Source: Flavobacteriales bacterium
GTDB taxonomy: Bacteria > Bacteroidota > Bacteroidia > UBA10329
Length of the DNA stretch: 64,000 bases
Direction of reading: 5' to 3'
Assembly (NCBI GenBank): GCA_020635535.1
Contig: JACJZP010000012.1
Coordinates: forward strand, 1-64,000
Part shown: in pieces, positions 11,901 through 18,628 of the stretch
Layout: the number at the start of each line of letters is the position of its first letter
Numbering within the stretch: position 1 is the stretch's first letter
Notes under the pieces: generated by a model
Told to the model about the DNA's origin: nothing
Seen by the model: the letters and a program-made list of their open reading frames with translations, nothing else
Databases searched by the model: none
Program-made: the position numbers and the translations under genes

Positions 11901-14900
11901 AGGGTCGTTCCATAGATAAGTGAAAGGAATTGTACCTCCAGAAGGAATTACAGTTATTTCTCCATCGCAATTGCCAGCGCAGGTACCATTATCAATTATC
12001 AATAGCGACAGGCCAATTGGCGCTGGTTGAGTCAAAGTGACTTGGTTGACGGCCACGCATCCGTTCACATCGGTCAACGTAACGGTATAAAGGCCTTCAC
12101 AGAGATCGGTGGCAATCGAGTCAGATTGATTTAATGGGTCATCCCAAGAATATGTGAACGGTGGAGTACCACCTGTAGGAGTGGCAATAGCTTGACCGTT
12201 GCAAGAATCGTTACACAATGGGTCGATCCCGGTCATGGCAATAGATGCAGAAGGAATATCATTGACCAGAGAAGTAACTACCCTCTCACATCCATTTATA
12301 TCTGTTACGGTGATGTTGTAAACACCAGCACAGAGGTCAGTCGCCAATGTGTCGGTGTTCGGAATAGCAGGAGACCAATCATAGGTAAACGGCCCCTGAC
12401 CAGAAATTGGCGTAAGCTCAACCTCACCTGTACACATGCCACAAATTGAGTTCAAGACAGTTTGACCAACTACGATCTGAGCAGGCTGGCCAATGGTAAC
12501 CGTTTCTGTATGGATGCAGTTCAGTGAGTCTTGAATCTGTACGTTATAAGTTCCAGCGCAAAGACCAGTAACATTGCCACTGTTGTAACCTCCCGGTACC
12601 CACTGGTAAGTGTAGGGCGGGGTTCCTCCAATGCCCGAAAGGGTAGCTTCACCATCACAAACCCCAAAACATGATGCATCCACAATTGCAACGTTCGCAC
12701 CAGTTGGTCCGTCAGAGTGATCTACTGGAATAAAGAAGTTTTCCTGACATCCGTTTGCATCGGTTACCTCAACGTTGTAAACACCAGCACAAAGGTTTGT
12801 TATTGTAGCAGTGGTGGCACCAGTATTCCACAGGTAAGTATATGGGGCAACACCTCCTATTGGAGTAACTGTGATTGAACCGTCACAGGAACCACAGGTG
12901 GCATCCGTAACGTTTTCAGAGATGGTTATTGGCCCAGGTTCATTGACCACCGCCAAAGAGTCATTGCTTCCTGACCCATTGAATGCAATGTTCCAATCGA
13001 ATATGTAACCGTCATCAATGCTGAAATTGTCGGTAACGGTAATTGTCCAATCTCCATTCATTGGGCAACCAACAAAATTTCCTAAAGACTCAACGGGAGT
13101 ATAACTGCCTGAAGGCAATGCTACTCCTTCAGAAACCGGAACCGTATTGTTGGCGTTGGCTTCCTGTTCCATTGTTCCGTAAGTCGGACTGTCATTCCAA
13201 CAGTACAACCAACCAACACCAGGGGAACCCAAGCTCTCATCGTCAGCATCTCCTAAGAAAATAGAACCTGGAGTTCCTACACCTATGGATTGAACCAGAT
13301 CAACCGTGGTTCCATTCGGACAGGTAAGTTGTATGTCCAGGTCTCCTAAGTAAGAATGCTCAATATTCAAGCAGATTGCCTGAAAGTCCGTTGGGCTTGT
13401 CAATGTAGCGTTAGATGGGAATCCGGTGACATTAATTGAGGTCGTATAAGAGTCACCGTTTCCATCTGGCAAATACAATGTGCCGCCAGCAAAACCACCA
13501 CCCAACGTTACCGTGCTAGAAGTACAGCCGTTAGCATCTGTAACCAGAATTGAATAATCGCCTGCGGGAATATTGGATAGATCCTCGGTTGTTTGTCCTC
13601 CTGGGAACCACTGATATATGTATGGGGGGGTTCCACCAATAACTGTAAGGTCAATTGCACCGTCAGAGCCGCCCTCGCAAGTAACATCCGTAACAGCCAT
13701 CGAAATAACGATTGGGTCAGGTTCATTTATCACAAAGAACTCAGTAACGGAACAGCCGTTTGCATCAGTAACTGTCAAAGAATATCCACCAGCACAGAGG
13801 CCAGAAGCAGAGGGTCCATTACCACCTGATGGTTGCCAGTCATAGGTAAATGGGCCGTTATTTCCTGTAACAACAGCGGTGGCGGTACCATCGCATGTGC
13901 TATTACAATTCACATCGGTGGTGGTTACGCTTACCGATAATTGCGTGTCGGAAATGGAGAAAAAGGCAGTGTCTAAGCAACCGTTAATGTCTGAGACAAC
14001 AACCTCATAATTACCTGCGCATGCAGCCACGGAACTTGGACCTGAATTACTGGCCGGAGACCAATTGAACGTATAGATCGGGGTGCCACCGGTAGGGTTT
14101 ACACCCATTGTACCGTCACACAATCCAGAACATGTGGCGTCTGTACTGAAAGGGTTTGCTTCCAAAACTGCAGGTTCAGATATCAGGATCTCTAATGAAT
14201 CTTCACAAGAGTTAGCATCTACTACAAAAACCTCATATGTTCCAGGACCAAGGCCTGAAGTATCTTGGTTTGTAGAACCACCAGGAGACCATAGGTACGA
14301 ATAGGGGTTATTTCCACCAGTTACCGTGATGTTGATTGAGCCATCATTTTCTCCGTTACAACTAACGTCATTGTGAGTTTCAGAAATATTTATCGGTGTA
14401 GGGTCAGTCAGTGTTACAGAGGGAAAGACATGCTGACACCCGATTGAGTCTGTTACCGTTAGCGTATATGTTCCAGCGCCAAGACCTAATATGTTTTCGG
14501 TAGTCTGAGCAGTACCGGACCAAGAGAAGGTATATGGTGGAGTGCCACCCGTTATTCCCGAGGAGGCAATTGAACCGTCTGTGCTACCTGGACAACTTGG
14601 GTCTGTCCCAGTAAATGTTCCACTCCAATCTGGTGGAGATACAATGGTGAACGTATCAGTATTTGAACAGCCATTCTGATCCGTGGCAATGACTGTGTAA
14701 GTGCCCGCATCCAGACCGGAAATTGAGTCACTGGTTTCGGCAAACGGAGGCCATGAATAAGAGTATGGCGCAACACCCCCGCTAACGGTTACAACGGCCG
14801 TTCCCACGTTTCCATCTGGACATGTGTCATTTGTCGTTGTCGTTACCATTGTGAATGGAGCGGGGTCATTGATCGTTGTAAAAGCAATGGCTGCAGGGCA

Positions 14901-15224
14901 GCTTCCACCTCCACCATCTTCTCCAACCACAATTACCTGATAATTAGTTACCCCCGAACCCAATCCGGTAAAACAATAACTTGTAACTGATTGTGGGCCA
15001 GAACTTAGTACCAGTGGGCCATTGAACAACTGGTAAGTGTAGTCGGCTGTTCCTCCAGAAACATAGATGCAGATCGACCCGTCATTAGCGCCACTACATG
15101 TTACATCAGTGGTTACAATGGAATCAATCACAACAGGGCACTGTGCCTGAGTTGTTCCGGTAAAACCAAGAAACAGGAGAAAAGGAATTCCGAACGAGAA
15201 TAATTCGCGTAAAACTCGCTTCAT
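5985..15224 (-). CDS. Giant SprB-repeat adhesin with type B T9SS sorting domain
   Basis: 3079 residues. A signal peptide (ending TTQA) is followed by about 34 SprB repeats of roughly 75 residues. Each follows the plan DxTCxGxCDGxATVxPxGGTPPYTYxW, then GLCAGTYxVTVTDANGC. After the seventh repeat, at about residues 578-750, lies a proprotein-convertase P-domain-like jelly roll (contains CPMNGDWTITVTDNF). Two Ig-like domains precede a gliding-motility-associated type B sorting domain (FPDGITPNGDGINDVWRIDN to FTGPITIVR). The family reference is SprB, the motile adhesin of gliding flavobacteria, which T9SS exports with help from SprF. The PorP/SprF gene 5 bases downstream fits this. Cys pairs in nearly every repeat suggest disulfide-stapled domains. 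Whether this organism glides is not shown by the window. Confidence 0.93.
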   Translation of the reverse strand: MKRVLRELFSFGIPFLLFLGFTGTTQAQCPVVIDSIVTTDVTCSGANDGSICIYVSGGTADYTYQLFNGPLVLSSGPQSVTSYCFTGLGSGVTNYQVIVVGEDGGGGSCPAAIAFTTINDPAPFTMVTTTTNDTCPDGNVGTAVVTVSGGVAPYSYSWPPFAETSDSISGLDAGTYTVIATDQNGCSNTDTFTIVSPPDWSGTFTGTDPSCPGSTDGSIASSGITGGTPPYTFSWSGTAQTTENILGLGAGTYTLTVTDSIGCQHVFPSVTLTDPTPINISETHNDVSCNGENDGSINITVTGGNNPYSYLWSPGGSTNQDTSGLGPGTYEVFVVDANSCEDSLEILISEPAVLEANPFSTDATCSGLCDGTMGVNPTGGTPIYTFNWSPASNSGPSSVAACAGNYEVVVSDINGCLDTAFFSISDTQLSVSVTTTDVNCNSTCDGTATAVVTGNNGPFTYDWQPSGGNGPSASGLCAGGYSLTVTDANGCSVTEFFVINEPDPIVISMAVTDVTCEGGSDGAIDLTVIGGTPPYIYQWFPGGQTTEDLSNIPAGDYSILVTDANGCTSSTVTLGGGFAGGTLYLPDGNGDSYTTSINVTGFPSNATLTSPTDFQAICLNIEHSYLGDLDIQLTCPNGTTVDLVQSIGVGTPGSIFLGDADDESLGSPGVGWLYCWNDSPTYGTMEQEANANNTVPVSEGVALPSGSYTPVESLGNFVGCPMNGDWTITVTDNFSIDDGYIFDWNIAFNGSGSNDSLAVVNEPGPITISENVTDATCGSCDGSITVTPIGGVAPYTYLWNTGATTATITNLCAGVYNVEVTDANGCQENFFIPVDHSDGPTGANVAIVDASCFGVCDGEATLSGIGGTPPYTYQWVPGGYNSGNVTGLCAGTYNVQIQDSLNCIHTETVTIGQPAQIVVGQTVLNSICGMCTGEVELTPISGQGPFTYDWSPAIPNTDTLATDLCAGVYNITVTDINGCERVVTSLVNDIPSASIAMTGIDPLCNDSCNGQAIATPTGGTPPFTYSWDDPLNQSDSIATDLCEGLYTVTLTDVNGCVAVNQVTLTQPAPIGLSLLIIDNGTCAGNCDGEITVIPSGGTIPFTYLWNDPLAQTTSNADSLCAGTYIVQVTDANGCTDTVSGLVNNPVGLTATATPTNVTCYGACDGSAYATISGGTAPFTFQWSDPLAQTTDTATGLCAGSYTVTVTDVNGCDFIAPVTISEPDSIEITFSGIVNLQCDGECIGEATADVIGGTGPYSYQWDDALSQTTQAADSLCASVYTVTVTDDNGCVASDQVTISGPNGLTSSIVSQVNASCNGNCDGSAVVVGSGGTPPYTYIWNDPANTANDTVTGLCAGIYNVTVTDNNGCVSISSVVISQPNALSGSTTADDVSCFGNCDGEATVFPTGGTFPYSYQWNDPNNQTNLTATGLCPGPYQVEITDVNGCTAIATVDIFQPTEITIDTTIVDATCGECNGEITVTPDGGVPGYTYLWGNGETTGSIDSLCPGVYTVDVTDAIGCTVNFDIAVSNQGGPTSATVSSTDASCFGVCDGSATVTPSGGTAPYTYFWVPGGYTSSSVSGLCAGNYNVQISDALGCIYTQLVTIGEPSQIDGNANVTQATCGDCNGQIILSPSGGDSGPYTFVWAPNVSTNDTATGLCPAIYTVTITDGSGCQSVETIPVSNQDGPIISASSTDASCNGSCDGTAVVQITGGTSPFTILWDDPTGQTDTLATGLCAGIYNVTVTDANGCQTTAQVEVEEPDAISLSLQLVQDATCPGVCDGTATVVASGGTLPFTYSWYPSGGNSSTASGLCAGTYTVTVTDASGCQTQESVVIDEQASPITISSTVTDASCGQCNGEISVIPSGGTPAYTYLWGTGETTASVDSLCAGIHTVDVTDDIGCTSNFDIAVSNTGGPTGANVSATDASCFGICDGEATVSPIGGTAPYSFLWIPSGQTDSTATGLCAGSYNVQVSDSLGCIYTATVTIGEPAEIIGNANVTEATCGVCNGQIILSPSGGDGGPYSYSWSPAVSSNDTASALCAGIYAVTITDGSGCQSIESISLSNTDGPIISASATNTSCEGICDGTGLVQIVGGTPPYSIVWDDPSAQTDSLATGLCAGTYNVTVTDASGCETSAQIVVDEPDPISISIPFVVAATCSGSCDGSATVVASGGTLPYTYAWSPSGGNSATANGLCTGSYTVTVTDANGCQNQETINVEEPPAIVINTNTVDASCNGLCDGEAYAEAIGGSGGFTYQWNDPLSTANDTVTGLCAGTYQVVVEDIAGCLDSTTVTINEPDSITISISVEGTTCNGDCDGSAIAVAIGGNAPYTYQWNDPNSTMNDTVMDLCAGIYSLVVTDSLGCTATSAAVITEPLPLTLLDSAVNISCGGTCDGIAGVLATGGTAPYSYQWNDPNGSTDPLVPGLCAGTYQVVVSDANGCTDSVSVTITEPAVLDAQVSVVNPTCGGVCDGEATVTPVGGTPPFTVLWLPTFETSLTIDSLCAGQYTAIVLDSLGCTDTTTINLTEPPILEANITDVSQVLCSSGCSGEATVTPSGGTPPYSYNWNTSPTQTDSTASNLCVGIWSVTVTDDIGCTANASVAITDSAALVAAIPIFTNVTCNGECDGTATVFASGGVGPYQYFWDDPNFQTTQTATGLCPGTYTVTVVDSQSPACTTQASVIIIEPLELTISASATDVTCGNVCDGTATGLPIGGTPPYTFQWNDPSGQNVAEATDLCIGTYTVTVTDANGCQAQASTTVSGPPPIVSNATSVASTCSNIADGSIDLTVVGGVPGYSFSWSPGGAQTEDLANVETGTYTVTITDASGCSITASYSVATLVNISADAGQDDTVCVASPIMLNGSGGGDYSWSPAASLSDPAIADPVATPSDTTTYYLTVTIGNCVDVDSVTIYTFPVPPVDGGADVQIPAGASINLNANGVVTEWQYTWEPSELLDNPNVTNPLATPNETTMFYVTVTDENGCTATDSVLVEVLPGIVFPDGITPNGDGINDVWRIDNIDLFDDAIVEVYNRWGQMLFQSAPGYPTPWDGKFKGKDLPVGTYYYVIHSSNFEEPFTGPITIVR
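8575..10863 (-). repeat. Five-module higher-order duplication inside the SprB adhesin
   Basis: Within the repeat region, five consecutive modules (about 9713-10863) are repeated in the same order at about 8575-9712. They begin with xITIxxTxVDAxCGxCNG, GPTxAxVxxTDASCFGxCDG, xIxGNANVTxATCGxCNG, GPIISASxTxxSC and a variant of ISLSLQ/ISISIP. The first three module types also occur, more diverged, near 12480-12935. The unit is about 1.14 kb, so the gene grew by duplicating blocks of repeats as well as single repeats. Confidence 0.7.
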
Positions 15225-15406
15225 ATTGGGAGGTTTATAAGATAGTCAGGTTGTCGGTTCAATTCAATGCTAAATTGAAGGGGTTAAAGTACGATTTTTC
15301 GCATTTCTGTTATGCGAGGCACAACATAAGTTACACGCTTGACTTGACCAGTACATTCTGATTTAGGGACGTGAGAGTCTTTGATTGAACCAATGGAGTA
15401 CGCAAA

Positions 15407-15425
15407 CCGAAAACAAAGGTTTCGG
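15407..15425 (-). terminator. Weak hairpin after the 335-residue T9SS protein gene
   Basis: CCGAAA and TTTCGG form a six-pair stem with a seven-base loop, 13 bases beyond the stop at 15438. On the minus strand a short T-rich stretch follows. It is a marginal terminator. The rest of 15225-15437, upstream of the giant adhesin, shows no clear TAnnTTTG promoter element. Confidence 0.25.
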
Positions 15426-15437
15426 CTGCGAATGTCA

Positions 15438-16445
15438 TCATTTAGATATCTGGATATGTACAGATGCGATATTCGACTCTGAGGTCAAAACAGCCAAGTA
15501 CATTCCAGCGGAGAGTTCTTGGGTATTCAATCTGATCAGATTACGGCCGGTCTGTGCCTGAAAACTATTCGTCAGCACTAACTCCCCCATCATGTTGTAG
15601 ATGGTCAGGTTCATGGTTTCCGAGTTCGTGGAATTGAATTCGAGGATAGCGTAATCTGTAGCTGGGTTCGGATATACACTGAATTCGCTTATGAGCTTCA
15701 CTTCATTTACAGAGACACTTGTCATGTTGAGAAAGGCTGTATCAGACCCGCAATCATTTGAAGCTACCAGATACATGTCCACCATCCCATCAATGGAATA
15801 GTTGTGGGTAGGTTCAAAATCCTGACTTGTTGAACCGTCTCCAAAATTCCAATGATAGTCAGAGGCATCCAAAGACAGGTTATTGAATTCAACTTGATAC
15901 TCGTTTATATCGGGAGAAAAAATGGCAGTCGGTAAAGGATTGACCGTAACGGCAATTGAATTTGAGGAACTTGAACAACCCAACCAGTCAATAACAGACA
16001 ACACGAAAACCCCACTCTGAAGTACTGTGATCTCTTCTGAAATGGATCCGGTATTCCACAGGTAGTAAGGATATCCAGTTGGACCTGAAAGCGTAACACT
16101 ACCACCTTCACAGAATTCGGTAGGGCCATTTGCCGTTACGGTAGGTTGTGGTGGGTTTGAAACCTGCTCAACCTCAATTTCAAGAGTGTCTGTACACCCT
16201 GTGTAATGGGTCACAACCAACTGATAGTTGCCGGCCGTGAGAAGAACATTCTGTGAGGTTTCAGCAGTAGGCAGCCATTCATACCCAATATATGTCTGCT
16301 GTACCGATAACTCGGCTCCAGGTGATCCAATACAGTACTGAGTATTTCCTAAAAGTGTGAGCGGAAGATGTGGAGGACAATTTACCTGTGCCGTTACACT
16401 TTGCGACAGTAGAATGGAAAGCAGAATTACCTTAAAACGATTCAT
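15438..16445 (-). CDS. PKD-domain T9SS type A cargo protein
   Basis: 335 residues. A signal peptide (ending SVTAQ) is followed by two Ig/SprB-like beta domains with conserved Cys pairs (for example ANGPTEFCEGGSVTLSGP). Then comes a PKD domain with YHWNFGDGSTS at about residues 200-215, and a type A T9SS sorting domain starting FSVYPNPATDYAILEF. The product is likely a secreted surface protein of unknown ligand. ATG at 16445 was chosen. A TTG at 16460 would overlap the upstream gene and give a poorer signal peptide. The upstream gene stops just before this start, so the two are probably translationally coupled. Confidence 0.82.
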   Translation of the reverse strand: MNRFKVILLSILLSQSVTAQVNCPPHLPLTLLGNTQYCIGSPGAELSVQQTYIGYEWLPTAETSQNVLLTAGNYQLVVTHYTGCTDTLEIEVEQVSNPPQPTVTANGPTEFCEGGSVTLSGPTGYPYYLWNTGSISEEITVLQSGVFVLSVIDWLGCSSSSNSIAVTVNPLPTAIFSPDINEYQVEFNNLSLDASDYHWNFGDGSTSQDFEPTHNYSIDGMVDMYLVASNDCGSDTAFLNMTSVSVNEVKLISEFSVYPNPATDYAILEFNSTNSETMNLTIYNMMGELVLTNSFQAQTGRNLIRLNTQELSAGMYLAVLTSESNIASVHIQISK

Positions 16446-16446
16446 T

Positions 16447-17277
16447 TCAAATTTTTTCAATCCTCACCAATGTCTGATTTCCTCCTAAAGTAAGTTTCAG
16501 GAAATAAATTCCCTTCGAAAGGTCATCGGATGATAAAGGCAAGCGGTTTTGACCTACAGCGACCTTTGTGGATGTTGATAGAATCAATTTACCTGCGATT
16601 GAGAACAATTCAATCAGCGCCATGCCACTTTTTTTCGCATCTACGGACAACGTAAAGTTCCCGTTGGTTGGATTTGGGAAAACATCTATTGAGAATACAT
16701 CATTGATGGACCTGATACCTGATGGATCTGTTACCGTCATGGTGTATCCCTCCTCACTCAAACTACTGGGTACTGGTGTTGGAAGTGCAAACGAAGTAGG
16801 CAGTCCGAATGATGAAAGCACACCGCCAGTTATCGAAGAGATATCCACATCACCTTCGGTGAGCGTTAAAATGTCAATGCTGAACTGACCGGTTTCGGTT
16901 GGCGCTCCATCAATCGTAATGTACCCGGATGCGTTTACGATGTAAGTACATGGCGTGGCATCGCAAGTGGCAGAAAGGCCATTTGGTAAACCTTGAACAA
17001 TAAGACTCGTCCTGTCTACAAGAAGGTCAAAATTCTGATTGTCAATATTCAAAAGCCCGAGAACAGGTTGAGTCTGTGGGAATACGACTCCAATTGCCTG
17101 TTCAACCACTGAACCACTTACGGTGGCGTTTTGAGGCACAGTGAAGTTAATGACCTGACCAGAGTAGGCTTGGTTCAATTGTCCATCAGGGAGGGCCGAT
17201 GCGGATGGGGTGAACATTTGCGCATGCACGGAGCAAGAGAGCCAAAATGCCCATAGTGTTAGTAAGAGTTTTCTCAT
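16447..17277 (-). CDS. Small T9SS type A cargo protein, paralogue A
   Basis: 276 residues with a signal peptide (ending VHAQ). A beta-rich body contains AYSGQVINFTVPQNATVSG and a pair of cysteines (SATCDATPC). The type A T9SS sorting domain begins FSIDVFPNPTNGNFTLSV and ends TLVRIEKI. It is clearly homologous along its whole length to the upstream gene at 17373-18191: the same VYAGQ/AYSGQ opening, the same GLPxGL...C..C motif, the same EGYTM linker and the same C-terminal RxxKI. The pair therefore arose by tandem duplication. No enzyme motif is visible. It directly precedes the PKD protein gene and probably shares its transcript, while a strong terminator separates it from its paralogue. Confidence 0.78.
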   Translation of the reverse strand: MRKLLLTLWAFWLSCSVHAQMFTPSASALPDGQLNQAYSGQVINFTVPQNATVSGSVVEQAIGVVFPQTQPVLGLLNIDNQNFDLLVDRTSLIVQGLPNGLSATCDATPCTYIVNASGYITIDGAPTETGQFSIDILTLTEGDVDISSITGGVLSSFGLPTSFALPTPVPSSLSEEGYTMTVTDPSGIRSINDVFSIDVFPNPTNGNFTLSVDAKKSGMALIELFSIAGKLILSTSTKVAVGQNRLPLSSDDLSKGIYFLKLTLGGNQTLVRIEKI

Positions 17278-17325
17278 GTTATGAATCTTGAGAAGATAAA
17301 CACAAAGGTTTTAAAAATCGAGCAT

Positions 17326-17353
17326 AAAAAAAGGCGGTGATTTCACCGCCTTT
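17326..17353 (-). terminator. Strong rho-independent terminator between the two paralogues
   Basis: An 11-pair stem starting AAAGGCGGTGA with a two-base loop is followed on the minus strand by a run of Ts. It lies 19 bases beyond the stop of the gene at 17373, so that gene is transcribed mostly alone. Confidence 0.85.
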
Positions 17354-17372
17354 CAATATCATTCTAATTGAA

Positions 17373-18191
17373 TCAGATTTTCTGAGTTCTGATAAGTGCT
17401 TGAGCTCCGTTGATATCAGCTTTGATCATGTAAATACCAGCTGGTATACCATTCATGTCAACAGCAACTCTGTTAAGGCCAACACGGATGCTTTCAGTTG
17501 TTGAAAGCACAAGACTTCCAGTAATCGAATAAACCTCAACTGTAGCAACTCCACCCTCAACAGAATTAACTTGAAGCGTGGCGTTTCCTTCGGTTGGGTT
17601 CGGGTAGAAGCTAAGAGCGAAAACCTCGTTTGCCTCTTCGATACCTGTTGTGACGCTCATTGTGTAGCCTTCAGCATCCATAACTCCAGGAAGGGTTGGA
17701 ACCGGAATTGGGAAACCGATACCTGGATCGAAGTTGCCACCGAACGGAATCGTGAATCCTTGAATTGTGGTCTCACCAGCAGTCTCAGAAGTAATGTTAA
17801 TTGTGAAAGAACCTCCCTGAGTCGGTGTTCCTGAGATTACGATATCTCGGTCTGAACCACCGTTTACGGTACAACCGCCACAGTTATCGGTAAGGCCAGA
17901 AGGAAGACCCTCTACCGTAAGAACAGTTGATGTTACCGTAATAGGGTAAGAAGTGTTAGGGTCAATGGCTGATCCTGCAATAGCTTGAACCGTAGATGGA
18001 AGTACGTTCAAGATGTCCTGCCCAGTAATGGAAGAACTTGTAGGAATGTCAGCATTGATGGTCTGACCCGCATAAACCATTCCTTGTGTTGCACCAGCTA
18101 AGGGAGAACCTGCAGCAGGAACAAATGTTTGCGCATTGGCCCCAACGACAAATGCACCAATTGAGAAAATTGAGAGTAGAGTTTTTTTCAT
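17373..18191 (-). CDS. Small T9SS type A cargo protein, paralogue B
   Basis: 272 residues from ATG at 18191 (MKKTLLSIFSIGAFVVGANA, a good signal peptide). An upstream in-frame extension to 18269 lacks this property and would run through the promoter. The beta-rich body has VYAGQTINADIP, a cysteine pair (DNCGGC) and an IPxP-rich linker. The sorting domain begins FALSFYPNPTEGNATLQV and ends ALIRTQKI. It is a paralogue of the next gene downstream. A clean -7 element lies about 32 bases before the start and a strong terminator follows the gene, so it appears to be a monocistronic, probably well expressed, secreted protein. Function unknown. Confidence 0.8.
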   Translation of the reverse strand: MKKTLLSIFSIGAFVVGANAQTFVPAAGSPLAGATQGMVYAGQTINADIPTSSSITGQDILNVLPSTVQAIAGSAIDPNTSYPITVTSTVLTVEGLPSGLTDNCGGCTVNGGSDRDIVISGTPTQGGSFTINITSETAGETTIQGFTIPFGGNFDPGIGFPIPVPTLPGVMDAEGYTMSVTTGIEEANEVFALSFYPNPTEGNATLQVNSVEGGVATVEVYSITGSLVLSTTESIRVGLNRVAVDMNGIPAGIYMIKADINGAQALIRTQKI

Positions 18192-18222
18192 TTTGACTAT
18201 TGATTTGTTAGAGATTGGAAGC

Positions 18223-18230
18223 CAAAGATA
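18223..18230 (-). promoter_or_regulatory. Bacteroidota -7 promoter element
   Basis: On the minus strand the sequence reads TATCTTTG, a perfect match to TAnnTTTG, the -7 element of the Bacteroidota primary sigma factor. It lies about 32 bases upstream of the ATG at 18191. No good -33 TTG is seen at the usual spacing. Confidence 0.5.
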
Positions 18231-18274
18231 TAAAACCAACAATGCGAGAGAATGACTTGGCTTAAACAAATACT

Positions 18275-18314
18275 AAAAGAAAAGCGCGGCAGGATAAGTG
18301 TCCTACCGCGCTTT
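18275..18314 (-). terminator. Terminator after the 43-residue gene
   Basis: A 14-base stem AAAGCGCGGCAGGA / TCCTACCGCGCTTT (one wobble pair) with a six-base loop is followed on the minus strand by TTTTCTTTTAG. It lies just past the stop of the small gene at 18336, which supports that gene being real. Confidence 0.85.
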
Positions 18315-18335
18315 ACAGCTCCAATTCAGTTTGCA

Positions 18336-18467
18336 TTAAACACCTACCGGCATTCTTTTCTTCTCAACCGTAAGGAGGTCTGTAAGAGACATCTTGACCA
18401 GTGTTTCCATTTCTTTGGCGAAACGCTTTTCAGATGCCGTGAGCCTTCTTTTCTTTACTGTTTCCAT
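18336..18467 (-). CDS. Small basic protein, 43 residues, unknown function
   Basis: The frame starts at ATG 18467, begins METVKKRRLTASEKRFAKEM and ends with KKRMPVGV. It is strongly basic and amphipathic in its middle, predicted mostly helical, with no signal peptide and no Cys. A textbook terminator begins 22 bases after its stop, and the gene lies divergently from darA across an intergenic region with repeated octamers. These two facts argue for a real gene in spite of its size. No family is recognised. It could be a small regulator or nucleic-acid-binding protein, but that is a guess from charge alone. Confidence 0.6.
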   Translation of the reverse strand: METVKKRRLTASEKRFAKEMETLVKMSLTDLLTVEKKRMPVGV

Positions 18468-18548
18468 GATTTCTATGTTTTTCGACCGTTTCGTTGTGTT
18501 CTGAATGGTTTAACTGCATAGGAATAATTTCCGTTTCCAATTACCGAC

Positions 18549-18620
18549 AAACGACACGCCACTCTTGATAAACGACATAGTTTATCGCCAACCGACAAAA
18601 AGTGAATATCATTGTCGTTT
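18549..18620. promoter_or_regulatory. Cluster of three AAACGACA boxes with an internal palindrome
   Basis: The octamer AAACGACA occurs at 18549-18556 and 18570-18577 on the plus strand (21 bases apart, two helical turns) and reversed at 18613-18620. The second copy lies inside an inverted repeat, GATAAAC-gacata-GTTTATC, at 18567-18586. The cluster lies between the 43-residue gene and darA and is a good candidate operator for one or both. Confidence 0.5.
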
Positions 18621-18628
18621 AGCACAAA

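Noticed and set aside
5985..15224. Regular repeats that could be taken for a CRISPR array
   Set aside because: The period (about 225 bases) codes for SprB domains in one intact frame; no spacer/repeat pattern and no cas genes.
16446..16460. TTG start giving a 340-residue PKD protein
   Set aside because: It overlaps the upstream gene and adds five residues before a normal ATG with a signal peptide.
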